Positions 23,244-36,376 are shown, counted from the stretch's first letter. The stretch is DNA of 64,000 bases from Margaritifera margaritifera (GCA_029931535.1 JAQPZY010001521.1:434001-498000); one strand, 5' to 3'. Program-made: numbers and translations. Notes: generated by a model not told the origin, from the sequence alone.

Positions 23244-26200
23244 TAAAACGTTCCATTTCGAATCTTTTCATCTAATTTAAAAATGTGCAGTATTTTCTTT
23301 TAATTACTTCTGTAGATATCATTGCAAGATGCATTGTTTTCTAGACTTGACGAATTCTGTGGTTTACATATTCCAAAATTCCTGATTGAATACACTGGTT
23401 AATTTAAAATAGGAGTTGAATGTTCCTGCATGGCGATATGTGCTACAGAAAAAATGAATTATGAAATGTTGTAAATGTTGAAGAAAAAAAACATGGTGCA
23501 TTTTGCATATTTAAGAAATAGCTCGTTCAGGCCCCAATTGTGTCAGGTAAACACCGGTTTTGCGAGCTCAAGGATTATGATTTATTTCTTTTGTAGCTTA
23601 TTTATTAAATTTAAAATAATGTTGTCATATCCACGAAAGTAAAGTTAAGTACGTTTAAGTTTGGTGCAATATATGTTTTCCGCAATGGAGATGGTATAAA
23701 GCAGTAAGTTTATGATGTGATGTGTTATTTGTTTGCTCTAATGTATTTGGAATACTCGCTGGAATGACACCAATTTCCATAGCCAGAACGTATTAGAGAA
23801 AGGGATTCAACTCGATACAGAAAAGTCTATTATTATAGCAACTCTCACCAATTGCTGAACATAGATAAAGTCAATGAATTAAATACATATTTTTACCCAA
23901 TACGGTATGATATTGGATAGAGGACAAAACGTTTCTACTAAAATTGCATGCAGTTGGAGGATGTTAAATTCGTAAACAAAGACATAAAGGTTCTTGTGCA
24001 TAAATATATCCAGGAGCCGCTGTGGATAAGAACAAAAGTTTTCTAATGTCAGAAATCATTAGTTTTATTATGATATGATTTGCAATAACAAACTAGAAAG
24101 GTTATTGCCTTGTTAGAAAAATTATATTTATTACTGTGTCCTCTCTTACTCCGTTTGTAAACATCCATTTTAAAAATAGAAAAATCTGTGTGTCCATCTT
24201 CAAAAAAGTGAAATCATCTTCCTTTTAATCATCTTGTTACTTCCTTCTTTACACCCGCACTTAAACAAAAGATAAGACGTGTCCATTTCTTTTAGAACAA
24301 AAGTCTATATTGGCAATAGCCTATTTTAGGACAAAAGGTGTTTTTGGTAGGTATTTTGTTCTTTACTTTTATAATATTGGTTTTTTATTTCTTTTAAATT
24401 TTATCCTGTAGTCTGTGTTAGAGGGAGATGAATAAACATGTTTTACTAGATATTTTGTTCTTACCTTTATGATATTGTTTTCTGTTTCTTTTAAATTTCA
24501 TCCTGTATTCTGTGTTAGAGGCAGATGAATAAAGATGTTTTAAGTAGGTATTTTGTTCTTGATCTTTATGATATTGTTTTTCATTTCTTTTATATTTCAT
24601 CCTATATTCTGAGCTAGAGGGAGTTGAATGCTGATTTTGTGCTAGTATATATGCAACATATGAAGTCGTCTGAAAATGTCTTTGAAATTTATACGTTAAT
24701 GATAGTTGCAAGCATGGTAAGTTAGACATTATTGTGTATTTTAACGTGATCAAACATTTATACTTTTAAAATAAAAAAAAATGGATAGCACAACCATTAA
24801 AATATTATCTGCAAACTGGTATGAATTAGGATATATTGAACAAAATGCAAGCATGTGTTTAATTACCTCCAGAGAGAAAATCATCTATATTGCTAACAGG
24901 ATACGCATATTATTGAAGATAACACATCACACGTCAGAGCTTAATCATCTGGTGTGTGATGTGTTATCGTCAATACTATGCTGCATGTTCAAACTGTATT
25001 GCCTGTTTTTGACTCACACACTGCCAGTCGTTACAAAAGTAAATCTTGTTCTTCAGAGAGATGCGCCAATTATTCATGTCCTCAGAAAGAGACTACAACG
25101 AATATTCAAATGTAGCAAAACAAACAACAGGTATGCCCAAAGGATCGTTTATTGGTCCATTCCTATTTCCTGGCTATATGAACGATATAGCTGATAGTTT
25201 AAAATCTGCTATATGCTGATTTGCAGACGACTCCTCGTTTGCAACTAGTTTTTCTGAGTGTATGATGAGTACAGACATGAATGATTAAAAGAAATCTCTT
25301 TACTGTATGCATAATTTATGTCAGATCACATAGAGTATTCTCGTCATTATCTATTGTTAATCAGCTATAATAAAATCAACCATGCCTCTCCTGGTAATGT
25401 TTGTATATAGATTGTAAGACTGTATATGTGTCTCTTGTCTACATATTCGTATTTGTAATGGAGAGGAAAAGTAAGATTTAGAACTTTTTCCAGTCCTATT
25501 GCTGTGTATAATTAATTGCAATAAATTATGTTGAAACGAAACGAAACGATCGAAATGTCTTACTGCAGCATTGCACGAGGAAATTATTACCCATGAGTGA
25601 TGGCAACTTACTTTGTTATGTACTCAGCACGTAACGTCCTAAGGAATTTTCAACTTTTTAGACTTTGTCAAACATTTACTCTGTGCCGTTAACCTCAGAG
25701 AGGGTTCAATATCAGGTCTATCATGACGCAGCAGCATGTAAACACACGACACGTCAAATTATGTATTTATACACAATGAAGCCATAAAATAATTAGAACA
25801 AGGTTTCTTTTCAAACATATTTGCATTCAATTTAATTTTGTGAAAAGCAATTTAAATACAATCAATTATTTTATAAATTGGGGGTACCTAATAAATAAAT
25901 AATAGTGTTTGTGCAGTTGGAAATTTTGGTATTGCCGGAAGTACATTGTGCTCGCAAACTCTCCTCGTTGCACTTCGGTCTCGCCTCGCCCATGCTTTCT
26001 AACAGTACGAACAATGTAATCAATAATTATCATATGACTACAGTTTATTTAGATTAATATACCTTGATCCAAATATTAGGTATAGTAACATCCTGCCACA
26101 TCATATTGACATCATGATATGATGTAAGGCAAATGCGTAATGAACAAGTCATCCAAATGCTTTTTAAAGTCATTTCACTGTTCTAGTCTTTTTTTTTGTA

Positions 26201-27835
26201 AAACACAATTAGCACACTTCGTCATGTGATAAATATAGTCTAATATTTATGCACATTGCATCTGAAATCTATGAAACCCTTGAATACTTTCATTTGAAAT
26301 GAACACTCATATAATATCATCTATTACCACAATATTGTGTCAATTCTAATGGGTTATATAAATAAAGTTGTGCATCATCTGACAGGGATGATTGTCTAAA
26401 AGGAAACAAAGTAGCCTGGAGTGAAGGTCTACCGCACCTCAAGCTTTCTCGCATTTGGAGTTGTCTTGTTTTCGTTAGTAAACTGTAATATGAAAGAAAA
26501 CTATAGTGGGATGGTTAAAGTTTCCTGAATCAGTGGGATATGACAGCATAAACAGTGAAGAAAACTTCTTTTTCTCTCTCCATCCGAATCTCTGTTTCAA
26601 ACATATAACTAGGTTGGTTACTTGTGTAGTTAAGAAACGAAACATACTGAAAGAGAAATGCACAAACGGAACCAGATTCATAAAATATCGATTAGATATT
26701 GTTCAGGCATTCTATTTGTATCATTCCCAAGAAGGTCATGAAGCTATCAACGAACGAACGTAGAAAACATTAGTATGGCAAGCAAAATTCACAATAATTA
26801 CATGAATTTAGTTTATCAGTCTAGTATCCCTATACTACCTGAACCTAATTAGCATTATCTCCAAGAAAGAATATTTTACCTGAAATGTTGTGAAATTTGC
26901 TGCAGATATGTATAAATTACCACAGATAAATTAGGTTTTAGGGTGGGTAATGCTAATTAAAAAATGCAATTAAAATTCACAAAATTCAGGTAATATATAC
27001 ATATGTCAAACAAACGAAGTTTATTTGGTAGGTATCTGTATATTACCCGACACGAACATATATATATATTACCTGAACGTTTGTGATATTCGAGGCAGGT
27101 ATTTACGAATTATCTTATATAAATTAGATTTAGGTAATGGTAATTAAAAGGCAAACTCAATTCATAACAAATCAGAAGATAAACCCAGTTTATTTGGCAG
27201 GTATCACTATATTACCTGGACCTAGTTAGCATTATCTCTAGGTGATGAAAAGTGGCAGATAATTGAAATGTATCTATTTCTTACATATTAAGTTACCTGT
27301 TGAAAATGTGAAATATCGCTGACGAAATTAAAAGTCAAACAAAATTAGGTAATGCATAGCTACATCAGATAAACTTAGTTCATGTAGTATAAATCTGTAT
27401 ACTTAGCAGTTATTCGCATTATTTCCAGGTAAGTATATATTATCTAAATTTGTATGGCGTTTGCGATAGGTACCTGTGTATTTCCCCAGATAATGTGAAT
27501 TAAGATGTTTGGTATCCCTGTATTACCTGATCACGAAGTCTCATTACCTGACAGCCAATCGTTCTCAAATAGTAAATCATTTGTAAGCTGCAATTGCACT
27601 GTTTAATCACTTTAGCTTTACAACGTGAATCCCTCACAACACACGTCTAGATTTTGTATTTTCATTGAAGGTAGAATATGCATATGCAGTTAATGTCAAA
27701 TAAAAGCAAATGGTCATTATGTTATATACAGTTCGATTCGTCTTTGAGCATGATAATAATATGCATTTAGATTGTTCTTCAGAAGTTGAAGGAAGGGGTA
27801 TTGAGTAGGGGAGATTATTTACTTATTACATAATT
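23244..27835. repeat. Tandem unit 3, partial (first ~4.59 kb only)
   Basis: This copy is nearly identical to units 1 and 2 from its start to a point equivalent to unit position ~4585 (ttacataattatt). There the homology stops abruptly at gcgccgcccaccaatc. The part of the unit that carries the secreted-protein gene is missing here. It has small private changes, such as an 8-9 bp gain near 27332 and a few substitutions. Confidence 0.92.
24781..25550 (+). mobile_element. Non-LTR retrotransposon remnant, unit 3 copy
   Basis: Third copy of the same dead RT fragment, with the same in-frame TGA before FADDSS and the same pentameric tail. It lies within unit 3 at the equivalent position. Confidence 0.58.
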
Positions 27836-28590
27836 ATTGCGCCGCCCACCAATCTTTTTCAAGATAACGTGAAAGGATTATATTGAGACAAATGATCTAA
27901 GTTTGCAGTTTGTATGCAGAATTGGTCCTTATGAAGTGCGTGCCTTGTAATGGATAAATATATTTCCGCCAACCTTTTATGATTATTAGTAATCAAGCTA
28001 CTAAACACGGAACCAGTGTTGATTAGCCAAGTCATGGACGAGATCTGGGGCTATAAACTTTGAAGAAGCTATGATAATTTTGCTCGCCTAGTTTAGCTTG
28101 ATTATAGCTGCATAATAGTGCCCTTATTTATTATAGTATTCAGATAATTTTTACAGTACTTATATCTGGGTCTGGATTTTGTTCTTATTAATTACAGGCT
28201 ATAGTTGTATGCCGGTTGTTTCCTGAATATAAGAGAGAGAAAACCTTCAAAATATGTCTGAAGGGTGACAGAAACGAAAGCATGGTAGCAAAATAATAAC
28301 AAAAAGGTTTAAAAGCGAAAAGGGAGATAATAAACAACCAAGTTAATATTTAAGAAGAGTTTTTTTAATTATATAATTTTTATTCTGTCAGAGACTATAT
28401 AATAATTGATGTTGATTTGAATGATTTATTTCTTCTGGAAAGTTCTCGTCTATTTACAAGGTCAAGGACACTTTGCATTGTTGCAATATGCGTCCGTTGT
28501 GAATAATTCATGTTTAATTCTAACATGGCGATATCATTTTGAATTTGCTGGGACCGACTTCTCGTCTGTAAGATCTACTCTAATTGACTA
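27836..28590. other. Left part of the interrupting segment, no gene recognised
   Basis: Unique AT-rich sequence starting exactly where homology to the tandem unit ends. No domain, repeat or persistent frame was recognised. The minus-strand frame 28850-28593 just beyond it (basic stretch RSKNKRKRKQQRLRYQ, preceded by a pyrimidine-rich acceptor ctttttcag) could be an exon or transposon fragment. It was not identified. Confidence 0.4.
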
Positions 28591-28913
28591 ATTTAGTTTA
28601 AAGAAGGTACATCAACCAGGTAATAATAATTGTAAGGTAATTGCGCTTGCATTTTATTTAGGATTTCCGACCGTTTCGTATCATGTTGATATCTCAATCT
28701 CTGTTGTTTTCTTTTCCTTTTGTTTTTGCTACGTAATGAGGGTTTAATCCAGAGTGAGTCGTGTTTTGAAATGTAAGTAGAAATGTTATATAGTTGAATT
28801 TCAACTAATGGTCTGAAAAAGTAAATTAGATAATTTAAGTCAATGTGCATGGAGAAAAATATAGGTTAGAGTGTTTGCTTGTCAGTTAAAGGTTTGATCT
28901 AAACAAGGCTGGT

Positions 28914-30186
28914 ATTTGTCACAGCTAGTGTACATATAGAGCAAATTCTCTATAAACAAATTACAATACGACGAGTCTTGTTAGAAAGCTTACCTCTTTA
29001 CGGGAGCAATCTTCAGCTGTAGAGCTGCCTTGTGTGGTGCCTTGTGTGTCCTTATATATGGTTTGGTGATATGGAGTCACAGAACTCTGTGTGGTTTCTT
29101 GTGACATGTACGCTGTGTCTGGTGACGTTGGTACGGAAGAGTGTACTGGTGTTCTCGATGTGAGGGACCAAGGCTTCGCATGACCACCATTTGTCACAGG
29201 ATGAATCCGGGTTTGGATTGGATTAGTAAAGACACCGAAAGCAATTGCGTTAATGAGATGTTTATTTATAAACGCAATTTAAAGATGAACAAATCTGACA
29301 CCATTATAACAAAAAGATAAGGAAAATTATATAGTTCCTAACATGGAACTATCAACAACAAGTAACTCAACGAGAAAAATCAAAGATGAAATTAACGAAT
29401 GGAATTTAAACGAACGTGAATAACGTCCTATCTCCAATCAACAAATAGAATTATATGATCTACAAATAATGCATCATAACAATTTATCCACAAGATGGAC
29501 GCATGAATTATACACTTATCAACATGTCACTCAGTTAGCGATATTTGACATATGGATGCACCTATTTATGAATTTATCACTCATCTAGCGATATTGAACA
29601 TGTGAATGCATGAAATTATGAATCTATCACTCATGTAACGATATTGAAATAGAAATGCATGAAATTATGAATCTATCACTCATATAGCGATATTGAAATG
29701 GAAATGCATGACATTTTGCTCAGATAGCAATAGAGAAAATTACAATAACATGGAACACGTAATATATATAACTATCGTGGCGTCCATTTGACGACCAAGA
29801 TGTATTTCCGGTTCCACCCGCTCTAGTCAATGGTCAAGGAGCCACCACGCATGGTCCACACCTCCCAGTCTGTTGAAGGATCCCTCGAGAGCCTTCTCAT
29901 TCAACACAGACCCGATGGTCGCGAAACCTTGGTCCCTCACATTGAGAACACCAGTACACTCTTCCGTACCAACGTCACCAAACACAGCGTACATGTCACA
30001 AGAAACCACACAGAGTTCTGTGACTCCACATCACCAAACCATACATAAGGACACACAAGGCACCACACAAGGCAGCTCTACAGCTGAAGATTGCCCCCGT
30101 AAAGAGGTAAGCTTTCTGACAAGACTCGTCGTATTGTAATTTGTTTATTGAGAATTTGCTCTATATGTACCCTAGATGTGACAAAT
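28914..30186. mobile_element. Element with ~270-bp inverted repeats (TIR element or LTR derivative)
   Basis: The left arm 28914-29187 is the reverse complement of 29914-30186 at roughly 95% identity. The outer ends read ATTTGTCACAGCTAG on the left and CTAGATGTGACAAAT on the right. Both arms contain the same splice-donor-like aaagaggtaagc. The ~725-bp spacer holds a short tandem repeat but no transposase frame. Open frames in the two arms are mirror copies of each other and not separate genes. The right arm abuts Gypsy LTR sequence, so this could be a nested non-autonomous DNA element or a rearranged LTR. Confidence 0.6.
29525..29735. repeat. ~50-bp tandem repeat, 4 copies
   Basis: Copies start near 29525, 29575, 29625 and 29674 with 'tatcactcat.tagcgatattgaa.atg.aatgcatgaaattatgaatc'. 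They lie in the spacer between the two inverted arms. Confidence 0.8.
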
Positions 30187-30328
30187 ATGCGCAGCTAGGT
30201 ACTTGGGTTTTCACTGCAGGCAATTTGCACATGCAGCATGGGTTGAGTCGCGCTCAGTATTTCGAAATAACTAGAGCCGAAAAAATAAACCACCCTCGGG
30301 TAACGCTGTACGCGGCAACGAAACCCGA

Positions 30329-30392
30329 GTACATTTTCAATCACATATACATATTGATATAAATCATACACAATTCCGTGACAATACCTCCC
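30329..30392 (-). repeat. Gypsy 3' LTR start (minus strand), preceded by a polypurine tract
   Basis: Read on the minus strand, aagggggaggtat-like purine sequence is followed by TGTCACGGAATTGTGTATGA at 30392. The same ~64-bp text, ending in the mirrored form ttccgtgaca, recurs at 32218-32281. Placement of a polypurine tract immediately before a TGT start is the normal 3' LTR arrangement. Confidence 0.6.
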
Positions 30393-30606
30393 CCCTTAAG
30401 AAAAAGTGGAAACACTTTTAGAAAATCACGGAATTGAGCAAAAATACAAACTGAAACGTTATTTACATTACCAGAATATCATGGTAGGTAAAAAAAAGAA
30501 AAAACTGCAAATCACACTCTGCTTAAGTAATCGGCCCCTACATTTTCCGACCCTCTGATTGCTTCGATCCGGAAACGATATGGCTGTAGAGTCAATGCCC
30601 AACGCA

Positions 30607-31645
30607 TCAATCTTGCGTTGGCGACCTTGCCTTGTTCAAATATAAGAGAGGCTGATGGTAGGTTTCAAGGACAAATTCCCTTCCGAAAAGGTACGTGTGA
30701 AATTTACCTATACCCCACACCAGTGCCAAACACTCCTTTTCGATCACGGAGTAGTTTTGCTCCCTAGGCATCAATTTCCTACTAGCGTAAGCTATGGGTA
30801 ACTTTACCCCATCTTGCTCCTGTAGCAAAACTGCTCCTAATCCTGTGTCGGACGCATCAGTTCTCAATACGAACGATTTATTTAACTCTGGCAACTTTAG
30901 GATTGGCGCCCTGATCAAGCTTCCCTTAAGAGCGTTAAAAGCTCTTTCTTGGCATGAACCCCAAGAAACTGTATTGGGCTGCCCCTTCCTAGTGAAATCC
31001 GTCAATGGACTAGCTATAGCGACGAAATTTGGAACGAACTTCCTATAAAAACCTATCAACCCAAGAAACGATCGTACCTCTTTCTTGGTTTCTGGCCTAG
31101 GGGCGTCTTTAATCGCTTCAATTTTGTCAGGGTGGGGTTTTATTTGCCCTGACCCACTTACTAGATGGCCCAAGCATTCCAAGTTAGAATATGCTATACT
31201 ACACTTGGAGGGCCTCTCTGTGAGATTTTTCCTTGCGGAGTCTGTCGAACAGATCAACTAATACATTAACATGCTCTTCCCAGGTATGCGTATATACAAG
31301 AATATCGTCGACGAAACTATCTACGTTGTTCATGCCTTTCAACAATTTCCGCATAAGACGCACGCACGACGCACGGGCGTTAACCAGACTGAAAGGTATA
31401 ACCTTAAGCTGGTAAAGACCTTTCGGGGTCGCGAATGCCGTTAATGCGCGGGCATTTTTAGCGATGGGCACCTGCCAATATCCTTTTGTTAGATCTAATT
31501 TAGAAATATACTGGTGCCCTGCCAATTTTGAAAACAAGCCCTCTATGTCTGGCATCAGTTCTACATCAAACAATGTGACTTTATTTAGTTGTCGAAAGTC
31601 TATACAAAATCGATTCGTTAAGTCTTTCATTCTGACCAATACCAC
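30607..31645 (-). pseudogene. Ty3/Gypsy reverse transcriptase and RNase H, broken
   Basis: Two overlapping minus-strand frames (31645-31199 and 31257-30607) together cover RT and RNase H of a Ty3/Gypsy polyprotein. Visible motifs: RT block around FCIDFRQLN, LDLTKGYWQVP, the active-site box as FVDD (in VDSFVDDILVYT), then SFLGLIGFYRKFVPNF and RNase H with TDASDTGLGAVL and EKECLAL. The third RNase H acidic site is TYH where the family has TDH, so a catalytic aspartate is lost. A frameshift near 31200-31257 separates the halves, and nothing after RNase H continues in place. Transposition-incompetent. Confidence 0.85.
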
Positions 31646-31862
31646 TGGGGACGAATATGGGGAGTTTCTGTACTGAGGTCACTCGACTCGTCTTCTATGA
31701 CCGCAATACATACAACGTTCAAAACGCCCTTTTCAACAGTTTGATGGCATACGTCACACGAAGGACAGAATCGTGCTATGTCACTATTTACACCTGGCCA
31801 ATAAAATTCTCTTAACACTTTGTCAGTCGTCCTTTTCCTACTCAAGTGACCTGCACTACCGG
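31627..31862 (-). pseudogene. Gypsy integrase zinc-binding fragment, displaced
   Basis: The minus-strand frame contains GHLSRKRTTDKVLREFYWPG followed by CPSCDVC, the H-C-C portion of a retroelement integrase N-terminal zinc-binding domain. In an intact element it follows RNase H, but here it lies upstream of the RT, so the element has been rearranged. No DDE catalytic core is present. Confidence 0.7.
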
Positions 31863-32217
31863 GTGTACTGCTAGTGGTACCGCCAACGGTCAAGAAGTCA
31901 CGGTCTTACGCGACACCGGGTGAACGGGCGTCGTAGTAAAGCGGAGTCTCGTTAGGGATGACCAAATGCTTGGTTGGAAATCCCCGTGTATGTTATTAGA
32001 TCAGACGATTGATCGCGTTCCCGTCGCGAGAATTGAAATCGAGACGCCTTTCCTGACCGGAACCGTAAAAGCACTGTGTATGGAAAATCCTATATACGAC
32101 CTAACTATCGGAAATGTCGAGGGCTCCAGACTCCCAACTCAGTCTGATTTCCGGTTTCCCATTGTACAAGCGGTCGAAACTAGGGCGCAGGCGGAGAAAA
32201 CGCCACTACGTAAGTTG
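31862..32217 (+). pseudogene. Gypsy aspartic protease fragment, opposite strand, with in-frame stop
   Basis: The plus strand reads GTANGQEVTVLRDTG, then TGA, then TGVVVK, and continues as an open frame from 31966 with AEKTPLRKLK near its end. LRDTG-x-TGVVV is the retroelement aspartic protease active-site region, with the residue after DTG replaced by a stop. It is on the strand opposite to the RT and integrase pieces and is joined to LTR-like sequence at 32218. Confidence 0.6.
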
Positions 32218-32281
32218 AAACCCGAGTATATTTTCGATCATATATACATATTGATATAAATCATACACAATTCCGTGACAC
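32218..32281 (-). repeat. Second Gypsy LTR terminal fragment
   Basis: A near copy of 30329-30392 (cccgagtatattttcgatca ... ttccgtgaca). It has the same orientation but lacks the polypurine tract beside it, so it may be a truncated 5' LTR start on the minus strand. Confidence 0.6.
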
Positions 32282-32289
32282 TCACGAGC

Positions 32290-33540
32290 ACCGGAAGTGT
32301 GACGCTTATGTCAACGAAGCTTGGAGTTGGCTTTTCCCTCATAAACCATGAAGTTTGGTCGCCTATTTTTGCTGAAGGAATTATTCATGACCTGGCAGAA
32401 GACAATAACTCAATGGTTACATTGATAATGAGATTACAATTCAAAATTTAAAATTATTTCAGATTACTAACTGGCGAGACAAAGGCATCTGCAAAAATGC
32501 AAATGAGAAATCTTTAAACCAAGATATTTGCTTTTTCATCTTGTGTAAGACTGAAAATCACAGAAAGACAATACTATGCTCTAGTATCTGTTTTATTCTT
32601 GTAATATAAAGAGATATTTTGTACTTTGGATATTTATTAATAATTTGTTTTTGCTACAATTGTATTATTATTTTCTATCTAATTTAATCGCGCGGATTCA
32701 AGTAACTGGATTATTGTGGAAAACGAAAGGGCCGTTTCCAGGCTGGTATCGATGCAATTGACATTACATATAGAGATTGTCTGCAGTATGGAATACACCA
32801 AATTGTCGTATCTTTGCTGGTAAAAGCATATAACACACTTAGAAATGACACCGATAATCACCAGTACTCCAGTGAAAACGGATACAGTTACCAGTTTAAT
32901 TTGTCCAGCAACCCAAGCCGATCAAATATTTTGTATCACAGTACCACAACTTTTATTGTTTTTCGGTACGTTTAAATTATTGCAATTATAGCCCCTCATC
33001 GATAGGTACCCGAAACAAATTTTATATTTGAAAATGGTTAAATGATGATAATAGTATATTCAGAATGAAGACATCTAGCCTCGAGTTGGTAATGGTATCC
33101 ACGTTTACAGTGACACTTTTCAGTGATATTTGTGTCATTTTGATGATGAGAAATTTTCATTTAGAACATGTTATCACACATATTTAAGCGTTAGATTTGT
33201 GAGAGTGTAGTACCAGAGAATGTCAAAATGTTGTGATTTGTCGTCCAATCGGGCAGTGTTATATCTAAAAGCATATAAGGTTACAGAGCTGGGATCTCAA
33301 AAGATTCCAAGTTACAGAGACGCAAAAATGTATAAATATGAACTTTCTTGTAAAACGTTGTGGCAAGGCGTATGCTTGACTGTAATTGAAGATAACACGG
33401 TTTCATCAATCTCAGAAATCTTGAGTTTTATGACAGTGGAAAAAACAAGAAAAAAAAACAATGACCTTGAACTTGAACATAAAACTATGACTGTGATACA
33501 TGATTTTTTTAAACGTTTATAACCCCATACAAGAATAGCG
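32290..33540. other. Intergenic sequence with one unrecognised 100-codon frame
   Basis: AT-rich sequence. The plus frame 33220-33522 (100 codons from ATG, charged, ending HKTMTVIHDFFKRL) has no recognised motif, and a shadow frame of similar length lies opposite. A chance frame is most likely. Confidence 0.35.
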
Positions 33541-35827
33541 ATGCACATCTGGTTAGACTATAAACGTTTATTCACAATGCTTTTATCAAGAGGGAACACT
33601 TAGTAGCTGTTTTCTTCGATTTAGAAAAGGCCTACGATTCAACATGGAAGTACGGAATAATGAACGACCTGCACGATCTGGGTCTAAAAGGCCGTCTGCC
33701 CTCTTTTATATCGAACTTTCTCTCAAACAGAGAATTCAAGGCACGAGTGGATTCCACCATCTCAGATATGTACGAACGATAAATGTGTGTGCACCAGGGC
33801 AGTATTTTATCTGTAACGCTTTTCAAAATCAAAATTAATAGCATTACCAAGTGTTTGGCTCCTGGTATGGATTGCTCCTATATGCTGATGATTTCCTAAT
33901 ATTCTGTCGATCAAAGCACATGCTTATAATTGAAAGACAATTGCAACAAAATATAAACAAGATTCAAACTTAGGCAACTGCCAATGGTTTTAAATTCTCA
34001 AAATCGAAAACAGTATGCATGCATGTCTGTCAGTTACGAAGACATCATGATGAATCTAAACTCACACTGGACGGAACAGCTATACCAGTTGTCGAGGAAA
34101 CAAAGTTGTAGGTATTGTCTTCGATAGAAAACTCACCTGTTTTCCACACATAAAAAACTTGAAAGATAACTGCTTGAAATCGCTAGATTTACTTTAAGTA
34201 ATAGCGCACACTGACAAGGGTGTTGATAGAAAAGTCATTCTCAATTTATATTGAACTTGTATTCGATCCAATCTGGTCTATAGTTATGTTGTTTATGGTT
34301 CCGCCAGAAAATCATACTTAAAGATGCTTGGCCCAATTCACCACCAAGGAATAAGACTCGCTTTGGGAGCATTTAGGACATCCCCATGTGAAAGCCTTTT
34401 GGCTGAAGCGAATGAGCCACCACTATTACATCGTATAGAAACGCTGTCTCTACAATATGCCACCAAATTAAGATCGAACCGTTTGAACCCTGCTTGTCGG
34501 TTGTATTTCAACCAAAACACAAACATTTATACGAAAACAAACCAAATGCCATACCTACCTTTGACATTAAAATATCATCCAGCCTTGACAATACAAAATT
34601 GACCTTTCTAAAATCCAGAAGACGTCCATTTCTGAAACACCTCCCTGGCTATTTAAACAACCAACAATACTTTTTCGGAGACAAACTCTTCCATCTTTCA
34701 TAATACTTATCACGAACTCCTTGCCGAATTTAATAACTACACAAGAATTTACACTGATGGATCAATGGATAAGGAAAAGGATGCTGCAGTCTTCGTTAGT
34801 GGAAATCACACTGCAAAAGTTCGCTTACCAGACGGTGCCTCGATGTTTTCAACCGAAATCAGGGCAATAGACCTTGCCTTAAATTATATCGAAAGCAAAC
34901 ATATTTTAAACTCCATCATCTTCTAGGATTCACCATCAGAACTTCAGTCACTTCACAATAGGAAATTGGAAAATCCACTCCTGACCAACATTCTCATGAA
35001 ACATACCGAGCTGTCTACCTCCCACAATATAGTGTACTGTAAGCTACCCAGCCATATCGGTATTAAAGGTAATGCAAAAGCTGATCGCGCTGCTAAAATA
35101 GCCATATCCCTAGAACCATCTGATTTTAAAATACCATACACTGATTTTAAACCTAGTATCAAAAAGTGTTTAATTAATAAGTGGCAGGCATCATGGGATG
35201 ATGCCGTGAATAACAAACTACATATAATAAAACCAACCCTCGGCGACTGGGCTCCTTCCTAAAGAACCATCCGTAAAGACGAGGTAGTCACTGCAAGAAT
35301 TAGAATTGTTCATACTTATGTAACGCACTCCTACATCCTAAAGGGCTAAGACCTATCTGAGTGTGCTTCTTGCAGTGAACCCTTCACTTTGAAACATTTT
35401 ATGATAGGTTGTTTCAATCACCAACCTACACGCGATCGTTACTACAATGTTCAACACATGAAGGAACTTTTTTAATACAGTAAACGTGTCTTGCATTTTA
35501 ATTTATTTGAAAGAAGTAAACATATATTATAAACTCTAACTTTAGAGCTATCTCTTTGAGTATTTTTATAATATATGTACAATCGTTCATCCTAAGTACC
35601 TTTATCCCTATTCATTGACACACCATTTATATTCCCCGTTGATCGGGAAACTTCATATATTACCCTTACTGCTTCATCGTTTGGCTTTTAATTGTTTTAC
35701 TCTATTTTCGCTGGTCAATAATGAACCTTTTAACATCTGTAAATTATTCATCATACATCCTTTTCTATGGCGCTAAATAGCCTCACAGTGCTGGTGCACC
35801 GTAAAGCCACAATCAATCAATCAATCA
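33541..35827 (+). mobile_element. Non-LTR retrotransposon with RT and RNase H, 5'-truncated and decayed, copy 1
   Basis: Plus-strand pieces in shifting frames read VAVFFDLEKAYDSTWKYGIM, then YADDFLIFCRSKHM (RT active site, ~33872-33920), then HHQGIRLALGAFRTSP (~34340). RNase H follows with YTDGSMD (~34753), an EIRAID block, a stop before DSPSEL, and KADRAAK (~35076-35096). The C-terminal CASCSEPF..H....C knuckle is at ~35365. The 3' end carries gcgctaaatagcctcacagtgctggtgcaccgtaaagccac then (AATC)n to 35827. Many stops and frameshifts, and no endonuclease. RT plus RNase H plus a tetranucleotide tail suits the I/Jockey group of invertebrate non-LTR elements. Confidence 0.85.
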
Positions 35828-36140
35828 GAAATGAACCGCTTTCAGAATGTCAGAGCTTTAAAAGCGGCGAATCTGAAGAGTGTATTTTAGCAGTTCTAAG
35901 TAAGACTCGTGATCTTTAACACTTGAATGGAGATAATCTGATTTTGAAGGCACATAACCGTTGATCTGCATCTATATTGAATTTCATTCCGTATGTGTTA
36001 TTTTTCCTTTAAATTAAATTGTGTATTGCATTGAACCACACTTTAAACAGAAAAGTAAAATAAAATAAAAATTAAAAAACAAAATGTATGCATCTACTCT
36101 TTCAAATAAACCATGCTATCAATCTTCCCGTTTGCTTGTT

Positions 36141-36236
36141 GTTACATCTGTTTTAACATTCACGGTTACATCTGTTTTAACATTCACAATGACATCTGTT
36201 TTAACACTCACAGTAACATCTGTTTTAACATTCACA
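36141..36236. repeat. 24-bp tandem repeat, 4 copies
   Basis: Four consecutive copies of gttacatctgttttaacattcac(g/a), the third with two changes. Confidence 0.95.
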
Positions 36237-36375
36237 TGATCCGAAATAAGTTAGCTGTACAAAATTAAAACAAATATACAATGTGTCAGAAACATTAGAA
36301 AGCAAACAATAAAAGAAAATAAAATAAAAACAACCCAAAGAAAACAAATGCTTGTCCAAGTGCGACAGTAATGGC

Positions 36376-36376
<1 letters not shown>

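Noticed and set aside
29873..30139. 88-codon plus frame and its near-identical minus partner at 28961-29197
   Set aside because: They are the two arms of one inverted repeat; no domain.
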